Positions 1 through 7,326 of a stretch of DNA of 18,819 bases are shown piece after piece. The notes under the pieces were generated by a model. It searched no databases, had not been told where the DNA came from, and saw nothing but the letters and a program-made list of their open reading frames with translations. Source of the stretch: Gammaproteobacteria bacterium. Its GTDB lineage: Bacteria; Pseudomonadota; Gammaproteobacteria; Pseudomonadales; Pseudohongiellaceae. A program made the position numbers and the translations under genes. The stretch is taken from the NCBI GenBank assembly GCA_002691885.1, contig NZJB01000110.1, positions 1 through 18,819 on the forward strand. The letters are read 5' to 3'. Every line of letters begins with the position of its first letter. The stretch's first letter is position 1.

Positions 1-65
1 TGGGCGTTTCTGCAGGCACTAACACTTCAGACCCTGGATAGGCACGCACTGTTGCAGCAAACGGG

Positions 66-218
66 TTACTCTTCTTCGTGCTTTTCCAGTGAATCGTCAG
101 CGTCCACCTCATCCGGCTGCGTGAACGCGCCGAGTGCCGTCTGTTCGGCTCCGGTGCTAATATCAGCGAACGCTTTGGGCTGTTGCGCAAACGCGTGATG
201 AGTCTGCGGCGAAGCCAA
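66..218 (-). CDS. Possible small hypothetical protein (50 aa), doubtful
   Basis: On the minus strand a 50-codon frame opens with TTG (216-218), preceded by AAGAAGG about 3 bases upstream, and closes with TAA at 66-68. The C-terminal half is rich in acidic residues and ends in Lys-His-Glu-Glu-Glu; there is no signal peptide or transmembrane segment. An in-frame stop lies 5 codons before the TTG, so this is either a very small protein or the tail of a gene broken by a frameshift. I do not recognise it. The composition looks protein-like, but the length is too short for certainty. Confidence 0.25.
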   Translation of the reverse strand: MASPQTHHAFAQQPKAFADISTGAEQTALGAFTQPDEVDADDSLEKHEEE

Positions 219-564
219 CTGGCCTTCTTATCCGACTGCAGAAAAAGTATCCGTTTAAGGCCGTTACAATCAATTACAAATATCGCAGAATCTACTAACT
301 GCAAGCGATTGATATGTAAGTGAGTTTTACCAAATCTTAAGGGGTTTGGACTTGCTTGTCGTCAGGAGATTGCTTATCCTCCCACCATACCCTCCTACAT
401 GCTAATGAGATAAAACCTCGCGGAAATCGGGGTAGTGAAAGTGCATCAGAGGGGATCGAACTAAGAGCACCAAACCGGCTTCTCACCTTACTGTACTGAG
501 CATTAAGCCACTGTTCAGCCGGCGCGTTAATACAATACAAAGACTTACTACGAGAGAGAGCAAA
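219..564. other. Non-coding leader region upstream of the PQQ dehydrogenase
   Basis: No convincing gene lies in these 346 bases, which are more AT-rich than the flanks. A weak promoter-like pair is TTGCTT (352-357) and TATCCT (375-380) with a 17-base spacer. A TACAAT hexamer at 531-536 could be a closer -10 box, but has no good -35. A GAGAGAG ribosome-binding site sits just before the ATG at 565. A 67-codon minus-strand frame (337-540) shows no protein-like features and is treated as chance. Confidence 0.4.
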
Positions 565-2505
565 ATGAGCACACCCAGAAGATTGATTTCTTCACTTCTC
601 GTCGGCGCCGGTTCACTGGCCCTGGCAACAGCAGCATTAGGTCAGTCAGGCACGTCGGTGTATGAGGGTGACTGGCCGGAATATCATGGTGATCATTTCG
701 CCCAGCGTTATTCTCCGTTGGACCAGATCAACGCAGAAAACGTCGGTGGCCTTGAGATCGCCTGGCAGTTTTCGACCCAGAATTTTGGGCCTTCGACAGA
801 TTTCAACAATCCCTCTACACCGATCGAAATCAATGGCGTGCTCTACGCAAATATCGGCAGTACCCGAAATGTTGTGGCCCTTAACGCAACAACCGGTCAG
901 GTACTCTGGCTGTGGCGCCCGCAAGAGGGAGAACGCTTTGACGAAGCGCCGCGAAAGGGCGCTGGTCGCGGCGTCGCTTACTGGACTGACGGCGACGAGA
1001 AGCGAGTCATCGATGTGACTCCGGGCTATCATCTGGTGTCGCTTGATGCGGAGACGGGTGTGCCGGATCCTGAGTTTGGTCAGGGCGGTATCGTTGATCT
1101 ATTCGTGGGTCTGCGTAATGCCGATGATCCGAGATTTCCTTTCCCGGATATCGGACTTTCCGCTGCTCCTTTTGTAATGAATGATGTCATTGTCGTCGGT
1201 GCCGCGCATCGAGTTGGGATGCGTCCACGGTCGAAGGCGAACGTGAAAGGCGATATCCGCGGCTTTGATGCGCGCACAGGTGAACTGCTCTGGACATTCC
1301 GCACTATTCCTGCACGAGGAGATTACGGATACGAGTCCTGGCTTGACGGTGGGATTGAATTTACCGGAAACACCGGAGTTTGGGCGCCGATCTCAGGTGA
1401 CCCTGAGCTTGGCCATGTCTATCTGCCGATCGAATCTGCAACTGGAGACCGGTATGGAGGAGATCGTCCGGGAAATAACCTGTTTTCCGATTCAGTTGTG
1501 GCGCTTGATATCAAGACTGGCGAGAGACAATGGCACTATCAGCTGACTCATCACGACATCTGGGATTGGGACATTCCATCTGCCCCTGTGATTTCAGATT
1601 TGCCAAACGGCCAGAAAGTGCTGATGACCGTTACCAAACAGTCCTGGATTTACACTTTTGACCGGGCGACGGGGGAGCCAATTTGGCCCATTGAAGAGCG
1701 GCCAGTACCCGCCGGAGATGTTCCCGGAGAATGGTACTCTCCGACTCAGCCATTTCCGACCAATCCGCTACCTTTCGACCGTCAGGGTTTCACCGACAAA
1801 GATCTGATTGACTGGACGCCCGAAATCCGCGCGCTGGCGTTGGAGGCCACAGAAGGGTTCCGATTGGCGCCGAGCGTCTACTCACCTCCGTCGCTGGCTG
1901 ACGCAGAAGACGGCACGCGAGGCACTTTGAGTCTGCCTTCTGCAACTGGCGGAGCCAACTGGGAAGGTGCCGCGATCGACCCGGAAACCGGCATGATCTA
2001 TGTGCCTTCGCGCACTGCGCTGGCAGTCATGTCCCTGGGTAAAGACAAGGATTCTGATCTCGATCTCAGTGCCGCATTCGGGGTTCGAGTTCCGCGCGTG
2101 CAAGGCCTTGAGATTGTTAAACCCCCCTATGGCCGCATCACGGCGATTGATATGAATACCGGCGAACATAAGTGGATGATTGCTAATGCCGATACGCCTG
2201 ATCGAATAAAGAACCACCGGTTGCTGGAAGGCGTAGATATTGAGCGCACCGGCATCCCAACGCGCTCCGGTGTGCTGGTCACCAAGTCGCTGCTTTTTGT
2301 CGGTGAAGGTACCGGAGGGCCCGGTGCGAGTCCGATTTTTCGAGCGGTCGATAAAGCGACCGGAGAGATACTCGCCGAGATTGATTTACCGAACAATCAG
2401 TCTGGCCTTCCATTCACCTACGAACACGATGGCAAGCAGTATTTGGCGATGTTTGTCAGTGGCGGCGGTCAGGCAGCGCAGCTGGTGGCCTATGCCTTGC
2501 CCTAA
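565..2505 (+). CDS. Periplasmic PQQ-dependent dehydrogenase (quinoprotein glucose dehydrogenase-like)
   Basis: This is a 646-residue quinoprotein of the eight-bladed propeller family. It oxidises an alcohol or aldose in the periplasm using pyrroloquinoline quinone. A Sec signal peptide (residues 1-26, ending AALG/Q) replaces the five-helix membrane anchor of E. coli Gcd. Propeller-type repeats such as ALNATTGQVLW (about 105-115), FDARTGELLW (234-243) and LDIKTGERQW (314-323) are visible. The block HHDIWDWDIP (329-338) matches the catalytic Asp region of membrane glucose dehydrogenases, and Lys358 in TKQSW matches the PQQ-contacting lysine. There is no cysteine anywhere, so it has neither a C-terminal cytochrome domain nor the vicinal disulfide of PQQ alcohol dehydrogenases. 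Electrons must go to quinone or a separate carrier. Start ATG with GAGAGAG upstream. It heads an operon with two YceI genes, 24 bases before the first. The family call is firm; the substrate is not known. Confidence 0.93.
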   Translation: MSTPRRLISSLLVGAGSLALATAALGQSGTSVYEGDWPEYHGDHFAQRYSPLDQINAENVGGLEIAWQFSTQNFGPSTDFNNPSTPIEINGVLYANIGSTRNVVALNATTGQVLWLWRPQEGERFDEAPRKGAGRGVAYWTDGDEKRVIDVTPGYHLVSLDAETGVPDPEFGQGGIVDLFVGLRNADDPRFPFPDIGLSAAPFVMNDVIVVGAAHRVGMRPRSKANVKGDIRGFDARTGELLWTFRTIPARGDYGYESWLDGGIEFTGNTGVWAPISGDPELGHVYLPIESATGDRYGGDRPGNNLFSDSVVALDIKTGERQWHYQLTHHDIWDWDIPSAPVISDLPNGQKVLMTVTKQSWIYTFDRATGEPIWPIEERPVPAGDVPGEWYSPTQPFPTNPLPFDRQGFTDKDLIDWTPEIRALALEATEGFRLAPSVYSPPSLADAEDGTRGTLSLPSATGGANWEGAAIDPETGMIYVPSRTALAVMSLGKDKDSDLDLSAAFGVRVPRVQGLEIVKPPYGRITAIDMNTGEHKWMIANADTPDRIKNHRLLEGVDIERTGIPTRSGVLVTKSLLFVGEGTGGPGASPIFRAVDKATGEILAEIDLPNNQSGLPFTYEHDGKQYLAMFVSGGGQAAQLVAYALP

Positions 2506-2529
2506 TTTTCTGAAGGAGCACAACTAATA

Positions 2530-3102
2530 ATGCGAACTTTCATGCATGGAATATCTCTTAGTGTTGCACTGCTTAGCCTCAGTGCTGCGTCGCAAGCAGC
2601 AGAGTGGGTTCTGGAGCCGGGCTCTCAGGTCACTTTCGAATATTCCTACGGGACAGACCCCTACGAAGGCCGCTTCACCAACGTGCAGGCGAATTTTGAC
2701 ATCGATCCCATGCGGCCCACCAGCTGCAAGTTCGATGTCACTATCAACATCGAAGATATTGAAGTGGACTCGCCGGAGGTGCTTGACTACTTGCTCGACT
2801 ATGAGCTCTTTGATGTAGACACCTGGCCTACTGCGACCTTTTCAGCTAAAAGCTGCCGCCTGACGGGCGTGAACACCTTTGAATCAGACGGCACTCTGAC
2901 TCTTCGTGACCAGACCAATCCAATGACCTTTCCTTTTGAGCTGAATATTGAGACTTGTGATGGTCAGGTTTGCTTCCATATGACCAGTGAAGTCGAAATT
3001 CTGCGATTGGAGTATGGTGTTGGTCAGGGATACTGGGCTAACACAGCAGAGGTGCCGAACGAGGTCAAAATTAAAGTCGACGTCTATGCCCTAATGCAGT
3101 AG
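2530..3102 (+). CDS. YceI-family periplasmic protein
   Basis: This 190-residue protein has a Sec signal peptide (about 1-23, cleavage SQA/AEW) and a full YceI lipocalin-like domain of usual length. Markers are the start LEPGSQVTFEYSY, the FTNVQANFDIDP segment, the VDSPEVLDYLLDYELFDVDTWPTATF segment (in parts) and the LTLRDQTNPMTFPF strand. YceI domains bind polyprenyl chains such as ubiquinone-8 or other amphiphiles. Four mature cysteines (SCKF, SCRL, TCDGQVCF) suggest one or two disulfides, which is uncommon in plain YceI proteins. AAGGAG lies 11 bases before the ATG. It is 24 bases after the PQQ dehydrogenase and 30 bases before a second YceI gene, so co-transcription is expected. A role as quinone or lipid carrier for the dehydrogenase is inference. 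Confidence 0.88.
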   Translation: MRTFMHGISLSVALLSLSAASQAAEWVLEPGSQVTFEYSYGTDPYEGRFTNVQANFDIDPMRPTSCKFDVTINIEDIEVDSPEVLDYLLDYELFDVDTWPTATFSAKSCRLTGVNTFESDGTLTLRDQTNPMTFPFELNIETCDGQVCFHMTSEVEILRLEYGVGQGYWANTAEVPNEVKIKVDVYALMQ

Positions 3103-3132
3103 GCGTAGTCCGAGAAAAAATAAGGAATTCTG

Positions 3133-3783
3133 ATGCTAAATCTTTTACAACCCAACTCCGGCAAGCTCATTCTTCTGCTGGTAGGTGTGTTTTCCCTCGG
3201 CGCTTGCAGTCGTCTCGTCACTCCTGATCAGACGACCGAAATCACTGAAGTCCGAGCCGGTCAGTACGCGCTTGACCCTAACCACGCAGCATTGATGTTT
3301 AAGCTAAATCATCTTGGGTTTTCTACCTTCCTGGGTCGGTTCACGGAATTTGACGCTTCGTTGGATTTCGACCCCGAAAACATTGAAAACGCCAATCTTG
3401 AGATGGTCATCGAGATGTCATCAATTAATGTCAATCTCGAAGAATTCGAGGAAGAACTGCGAGGTGATGATTTTCTCGATGTTGCGCAATATCCACAGGC
3501 TGTCTACCGAACCACTTCGTTTGTCGAGGCCATGGATGATGACACTTTCGTTTTTTCGGGCGACCTCAGCTTTCATGGTGTAACTGCGCCGGTCAACATC
3601 ACGGTAAATTTCAACGGCGGCGGAAGAAATTTTCTAACTCGGAGCTACACCTTGGGCTTTTCCGGCAGCGCGCGATTTAATCGCTCTGATTTTGGCGTAG
3701 ATCGCTTTACCTCTTTCGGTGTTGGTGACGAAATCGAGCTGGAGGTGCATGTTGAATTTATGGATACCGGCGGCGAGAGCTGA
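3133..3783 (+). CDS. YceI-family lipoprotein
   Basis: This 216-residue protein has a lipoprotein signal peptide with lipobox LGAC (Cys25), followed by a YceI domain. Markers are YALDPNHAALMFKLNHLGFSTF (in parts, about 46-67), the LDFDPENIENANLEMVI segment, the FLDVAQYPQAVYRTTSF segment and LSFHGVTAPVNITVNF. The FLGRF and GDDFLDVAQYPQA patterns are typical of polyprenyl-binding YceI proteins. It is probably anchored to the inner face of the outer membrane or the periplasmic face of the inner membrane. It is the last gene of the PQQ dehydrogenase operon and is followed 14 bases later by a terminator. It differs in sequence from the preceding YceI protein, so this is not a recent tandem duplication. 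Confidence 0.9.
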   Translation: MLNLLQPNSGKLILLLVGVFSLGACSRLVTPDQTTEITEVRAGQYALDPNHAALMFKLNHLGFSTFLGRFTEFDASLDFDPENIENANLEMVIEMSSINVNLEEFEEELRGDDFLDVAQYPQAVYRTTSFVEAMDDDTFVFSGDLSFHGVTAPVNITVNFNGGGRNFLTRSYTLGFSGSARFNRSDFGVDRFTSFGVGDEIELEVHVEFMDTGGES

Positions 3784-3797
3784 TTAAGCCAGTCAAG

Positions 3798-3831
3798 GAA
3801 AACCCAGCCATCTCTGGTCGGCTGGTTTTTT
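3798..3831 (+). terminator. Rho-independent terminator after the YceI lipoprotein
   Basis: CCAGCC (3804-3809) pairs with GGCTGG (3820-3825) around a 10-base loop, followed directly by six T (3826-3831) and preceded by an AAAA stretch that can extend the stem. It sits 20 bases beyond the stop of the operon's last gene and ends the 565-3783 transcript. Confidence 0.85.
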
Positions 3832-3980
3832 GCCTGCTTTTCGGGACGTCATATTTCGAGAGCGGCCGGTTCGCGGGAACGGCTGTCAAACGAAGGCGAT
3901 GACAGGTTATACAGAAATGCAAACAGAGTGCAAAAGCCGGGCGGCTCGGCCTGCGTAACCCTGATAGAGAACAACCTTTC

Positions 3981-4550
3981 ATGCGTCGTGTAACAACTCC
4001 AGCGCTACTTTTGATCGCGCTGCTGACCTTTGAGGTCGCAGATGAGGCGCTTTCGGAGCTTGAGCTGCCGATCGTCACTCCGGCTGTTGCGGCCAACGCT
4101 GATCACACCACCGAACGTCTTTTGAAGGCGGTTGTCCCCGGTGCAGACAGCTTTTCAGAAAAAAGCGGCGAACCGCCGGTCTACCGAGCCTACCAAACAG
4201 ATTCTGACAGCGGTGAGCAAACCCTCATTGGCTATGCCTTCGTAACCCCCGATGTGCCGCCTGAACCCAATGGTTACAGCGGACCTATTGATACGTTGGT
4301 AGGTATGAATCTGGAGGGCAAGATTGTTGGTCTTCGAGTCATTTACTACAAGGAATCCCATCGCTACACCATCGGTGATTTCTTTTCCTGGGGTTTCGAA
4401 GAACAATTTATCGGTCTAGATGCCTATAACCGATTTCGTGTCGGCAAAGAGATAGATGGGATTGCCAAGGCCACAATTTCTGCCAAAGCAGCCGCGCGCG
4501 GCATCCGCCAGACTGTGCGTGCTGTTACCACCGCCTATATCGCCGAGTAG
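3981..4550 (+). CDS. Stand-alone FMN-binding domain protein (NosR N-terminal-like)
   Basis: This 189-residue protein has a short hydrophobic N-terminus (7-18), possibly a signal anchor, and one periplasmic FMN_bind domain. Markers are GYAFVTPDVPP, the GYSGPIDTLVGMNLEGKIVG segment (98-117), which closely follows the NosR/NirI type, and DGIAKATIS (159-167). In NqrC, RnfG and NosR the flavinylation site is a Ser-Gly-Ala-Thr-like motif, to whose Thr ApbE attaches FMN. Here Thr165 is kept, but the usual Ser/Thr and Gly before it are Ala and Lys. The polyferredoxin half of NosR is absent. No nos, rnf or apbE gene is in the window. The region before it (3832-3980) has no gene; a weak -10-like TATACA sits at 3908-3913. 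A single-electron shuttle role in the periplasm is inference. Confidence 0.85.
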   Translation: MRRVTTPALLLIALLTFEVADEALSELELPIVTPAVAANADHTTERLLKAVVPGADSFSEKSGEPPVYRAYQTDSDSGEQTLIGYAFVTPDVPPEPNGYSGPIDTLVGMNLEGKIVGLRVIYYKESHRYTIGDFFSWGFEEQFIGLDAYNRFRVGKEIDGIAKATISAKAAARGIRQTVRAVTTAYIAE

Positions 4551-4619
4551 TTTGCCCCTGAGGATATCGTCTGGCTGCACCCCGCGCCTGATCACTCCAG
4601 TGTGTTAGACCCGGAGCTT

Positions 4620-6146
4620 TTAATTCGCCGTCTGGGTTTCAATGAAACGCCGTGTATCCGTCAGCAGTTCCAGTCTGGAGGGTTCATTGACGTACATCAT
4701 GTGCCCGCCCTGATAGTAGGTGTATTGCATTTGGTTCGCCAGAATGCCGTGACGATTCAGCGTGTACTCTGCATCAAAGAACGGCGTCACCATGTCATAG
4801 TAGCCTGAGGCAACCATCACTTTGAGAGCCGGATTGATACGCAGTGCGGTAGAGAGATCGTGGGCGGTGTTCACGTAGGCAGGCTCCCAAGATGAGCCAT
4901 CTGGCACTCTGCGCCAGCGCCAGTTTCTGTTCAGATCCGGATCAGCCGGTGACAGATACTGTCGGCTCCAGTTCACGCCAAGGTCGGTGCGCATGTAGCT
5001 CATGAGAGATGCCTTGTACGCACCCGAAATTGCGTCGCTGGCGGCGTCCCGTAAAGCCTGCGCCGCCAGATCATCAATCTCATCCTCGGTATAACGGGAA
5101 TCCAGTCGACCGACTGTGATGCCCTCATCGCGAAGCAGCTCCTTGGTGAAACGATTGCCCTGAACCCTGAGGTTCGCCTGGTCGATATAGTTCGTGCTCA
5201 ATCCGGTGAAATAAGACAGTTGGTCACGAACTGCAAGATACTCCTCCTGCTCAATGGTGTTTCCCTTAAACAGCGCGGGCAGGTATTCATTGACGGCGAA
5301 TTCGCGGGCCTGTTGCAAAAAAACTGCCTGGCTTTCTGGTTCTGGCTCCACCCGGCCATGATACAGTGCAGTGGCCGCCATAGTAGGTATGTAAGTAATG
5401 AAAGAGATCAGATTGTCTCGGACGTAGGGCGTTGAGCCCTGATAGTCCAAAGCCTGTGAGATGAAAACGATACCATTCAGGCTGACTGAAAGATCTTCCT
5501 CCAGAATGCGGGCTACTGCCGCTGCCCGGGTCGTGCCGAAGCTTTCGCCCAGTAAAAACTTTGGAGAATTCCAACGTCCATGTTCAGTGACCCAGGTGTT
5601 AATAAAACCTGCCATGGATTGCGCATCTTCATCCAGACCCCAGAAATCGTTGCCCTCATAGTCGCCAAGAGCACGGGAAAACCCTGTTCCTACCGGGTCA
5701 ATAAAGACAAGATCTGTGACATCGAGAATCGTTTCCGGTGCCTCTTCAATAGGGAAAGGCGGCAGCCCGGCATGCTGCGCATCCGACGGGACAACGATCC
5801 GCTTTGGGCCGTAACTTCCCATGTGAAGCCAGGTTGACGCTGACCCGGGCCCGCCGTTCCAGATAAAGGTAACTGGGCGGGGTTCATTCTTAACCAGGTT
5901 GTTTTTCGTGTAGGCAAAGGTGAAAAGGGTGGCTTTGGGCTCCCCCTCTAGATCCCTGATATAGGTTTCTCCGGCTGTCGCGGTGTAGTCGACGCGTTGC
6001 CCGTTGAATCGTGCGCTGTGCTCACTGATGAATCTGGTAGGCTCTAGGATTAGGCTGGCTCCGTCCGAGACTGTTTCGTCAGCGCCATGAAGGGCTGGGG
6101 TCAACATCATGGTCAGGATGGAGATAAAGACATTTTTTATTTGCAT
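4620..6146 (-). CDS. Secreted serine carboxypeptidase (peptidase family S10)
   Basis: This 508-residue alpha/beta hydrolase belongs to peptidase family S10, which removes C-terminal residues from peptides. It has a Sec signal peptide (about 1-21). The oxyanion segment is WNGGPGSAS (97-104), the nucleophile is Ser202 in GESFGT, and the catalytic Asp451 (SGYYDMVTPF) and His482 (GGHMMY) complete the triad. The acidic residue before the nucleophile (Glu201) is the S10 hallmark. Length matches bacterial S10 enzymes. It lies 22 bases after the creatininase-family gene on the same strand, as the second gene of a two-gene operon, so both products probably act on amide or peptide substrates in the periplasm. 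It is convergent with the FMN-binding gene across a 69-base gap with no clear terminator. Confidence 0.93.
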   Translation of the reverse strand: MQIKNVFISILTMMLTPALHGADETVSDGASLILEPTRFISEHSARFNGQRVDYTATAGETYIRDLEGEPKATLFTFAYTKNNLVKNEPRPVTFIWNGGPGSASTWLHMGSYGPKRIVVPSDAQHAGLPPFPIEEAPETILDVTDLVFIDPVGTGFSRALGDYEGNDFWGLDEDAQSMAGFINTWVTEHGRWNSPKFLLGESFGTTRAAAVARILEEDLSVSLNGIVFISQALDYQGSTPYVRDNLISFITYIPTMAATALYHGRVEPEPESQAVFLQQAREFAVNEYLPALFKGNTIEQEEYLAVRDQLSYFTGLSTNYIDQANLRVQGNRFTKELLRDEGITVGRLDSRYTEDEIDDLAAQALRDAASDAISGAYKASLMSYMRTDLGVNWSRQYLSPADPDLNRNWRWRRVPDGSSWEPAYVNTAHDLSTALRINPALKVMVASGYYDMVTPFFDAEYTLNRHGILANQMQYTYYQGGHMMYVNEPSRLELLTDTRRFIETQTAN

Positions 6147-6168
6147 GGGTCTTCAGCCTTCAAAGGAA

Positions 6169-7044
6169 TTAGTTGCCAGTGGACAGCGCACGACGAATGG
6201 CCACGGCAGTATATCGTGCTCTGAACTTAATCATTTCCTGGCCGAGCTGAATGGTGTCAACCAGTGGGGTAATGGCAACGCCGTTAATGGATGCAAGTCC
6301 GGCCTCAACCCGCTGTTGATAGCGAACCTGTTCGGGGTCTGTCACCATCATCATTGCTGTCACCCAGATATCATCGTGGTAGCCATCATCGGCGGATTGT
6401 GCGACGCCGAGTTCTCGCTTGGTATACTGTTCGGTTTCTACCCACCCTGGATCATAAAATTCTCTGATGAAATGTATCCTGGTCGCTTCGCCTTGCCAAC
6501 TCCGGCCAAGCGAGTTGGCTACATTGGCCATCCCTCTCTGATTGCCGCCGCTGTCTCCGATCATGACGATATCCGAGAAGCCTGCCTGCTGGAGACTGCT
6601 GGCAATGTCAGTAAGCAGCGCTTCATAGGTCTCGGCGCTTAAGCTGATTGAGCCGGGATATTTCATAGCACCAGACGGCGGGTCAATATTGCCTTCAGGG
6701 ACAAATTTGACTATCGGGGCGCACAGGGCGTTGCCGAGTGCTTCGGCGATAGCGGGACAGGCAGCCTGCAGAATCAGATTGTGTTTCCCGGTTGACAAAT
6801 AGGGCCCGTTTTCTTCAATGCCGCCGGTCGCGATGATCACGGTGCTTGTGCCTGATGCGATTGCGTCCCGGATCTCCATGGAAGTGAGTTCTTCGAGCCA
6901 ATAAGATTGGCCGGCAGCGATTGGACGGTCCGTGCTTAACCATAAAGCGAGCTCTGTGTCTTGACCGAAAACCTGTGCATTGGTCAGCGCAGTGACTGCG
7001 ATCAGCGTGTGAAGTACTTGACGATAAATAAGAGCATTTTTCAC
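6169..7044 (-). CDS. Exported creatininase-family protein with altered metal ligands
   Basis: This 291-residue protein starts at GTG (7042-7044) with AAGAGGG six bases upstream. A signal peptide ends near QVFGQ (residue 28), which is unusual because classic creatininases are cytosolic. The fold is shown by IIATGGIEENGPYLSTGKHN (70-89), FVPEGNIDPPSGAMKYPGSI (in parts), VMIGDSGGNQRG and GYHDDIWVTAMMM. Against the classical Glu-x-His-Gly-Pro-His...Asp and Gly-His-x-Glu zinc ligands, Glu77 is kept, His is Asn79, Asp is His88, and the Gly-His-x-Glu region reads Gly-Asp-Ser-Gly-Gly (163-167). Candidate replacement ligands are His88, Asp164, His223, Asp224 and Asp225. It probably hydrolyses a cyclic or linear amide, but no substrate can be named. 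It is the first gene of the operon with the S10 peptidase. Confidence 0.88.
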   Translation of the reverse strand: MKNALIYRQVLHTLIAVTALTNAQVFGQDTELALWLSTDRPIAAGQSYWLEELTSMEIRDAIASGTSTVIIATGGIEENGPYLSTGKHNLILQAACPAIAEALGNALCAPIVKFVPEGNIDPPSGAMKYPGSISLSAETYEALLTDIASSLQQAGFSDIVMIGDSGGNQRGMANVANSLGRSWQGEATRIHFIREFYDPGWVETEQYTKRELGVAQSADDGYHDDIWVTAMMMVTDPEQVRYQQRVEAGLASINGVAITPLVDTIQLGQEMIKFRARYTAVAIRRALSTGN

Positions 7045-7326
7045 CGGTATCCCTCTTCGAATCTTGATCTATGCAGATTGGCGTCTGCCTGCGAATATCG
7101 TGCTTTATCCTACCTCAAAAGCTTTCTGATCGCCTGCAACTTAGACAGCACCGCTCACTGATCGCAAGTGGTTTCAATGAGTCGGCTTATGAGGTATTTT
7201 TCAGACTTGACTAGCTTAAATGAGCTGCCCGCTAAAATCAGTGTCGTAGTGAGCAGGCGCTAACTTAACATCGCAGCACGTCCTCGCGGAGGCCATCTGG
7301 CAATCGACGGGCGGTGAGTTCCAGAC
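7045..7326. promoter_or_regulatory. Divergent intergenic region, probable promoters for both operons
   Basis: This 282-base gap separates the minus-strand creatininase operon from the plus-strand cytochrome operon and must carry promoters for both. On the plus strand TTGACT (7207-7212) and TAAAAT (7233-7238) resemble -35 and -10 boxes, but the 20-base spacer is longer than normal. A small dyad CCTC-GCG-GAGG (7282-7292) lies in the cytochrome leader. GCAGA (7073-7077) and TCTGC (7084-7088) form a short hairpin in the other leader. None of these is decisive. Confidence 0.35.
7051..7057 (-). promoter_or_regulatory. Ribosome-binding site that supports the GTG start of the creatininase-family gene
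   Basis: On the minus strand AAGAGGG ends six bases before GTG (7042-7044). No ATG is available in frame nearby, and the following residues form a good signal peptide, so the GTG start is preferred. Confidence 0.6.

Noticed and set aside
337..540. A 67-codon minus-strand frame upstream of the PQQ gene
   Set aside because: Composition is not protein-like, and no ribosome-binding site or homology is apparent.
565..2505. Quinohaemoprotein alcohol dehydrogenase with its own cytochrome domain
   Set aside because: The protein has no cysteine at all, so neither a CxxCH motif nor a vicinal disulfide is possible.
6109..6642. A 177-codon plus-strand frame
   Set aside because: It runs antisense across the creatininase and S10 genes, both of which have strong family motifs.
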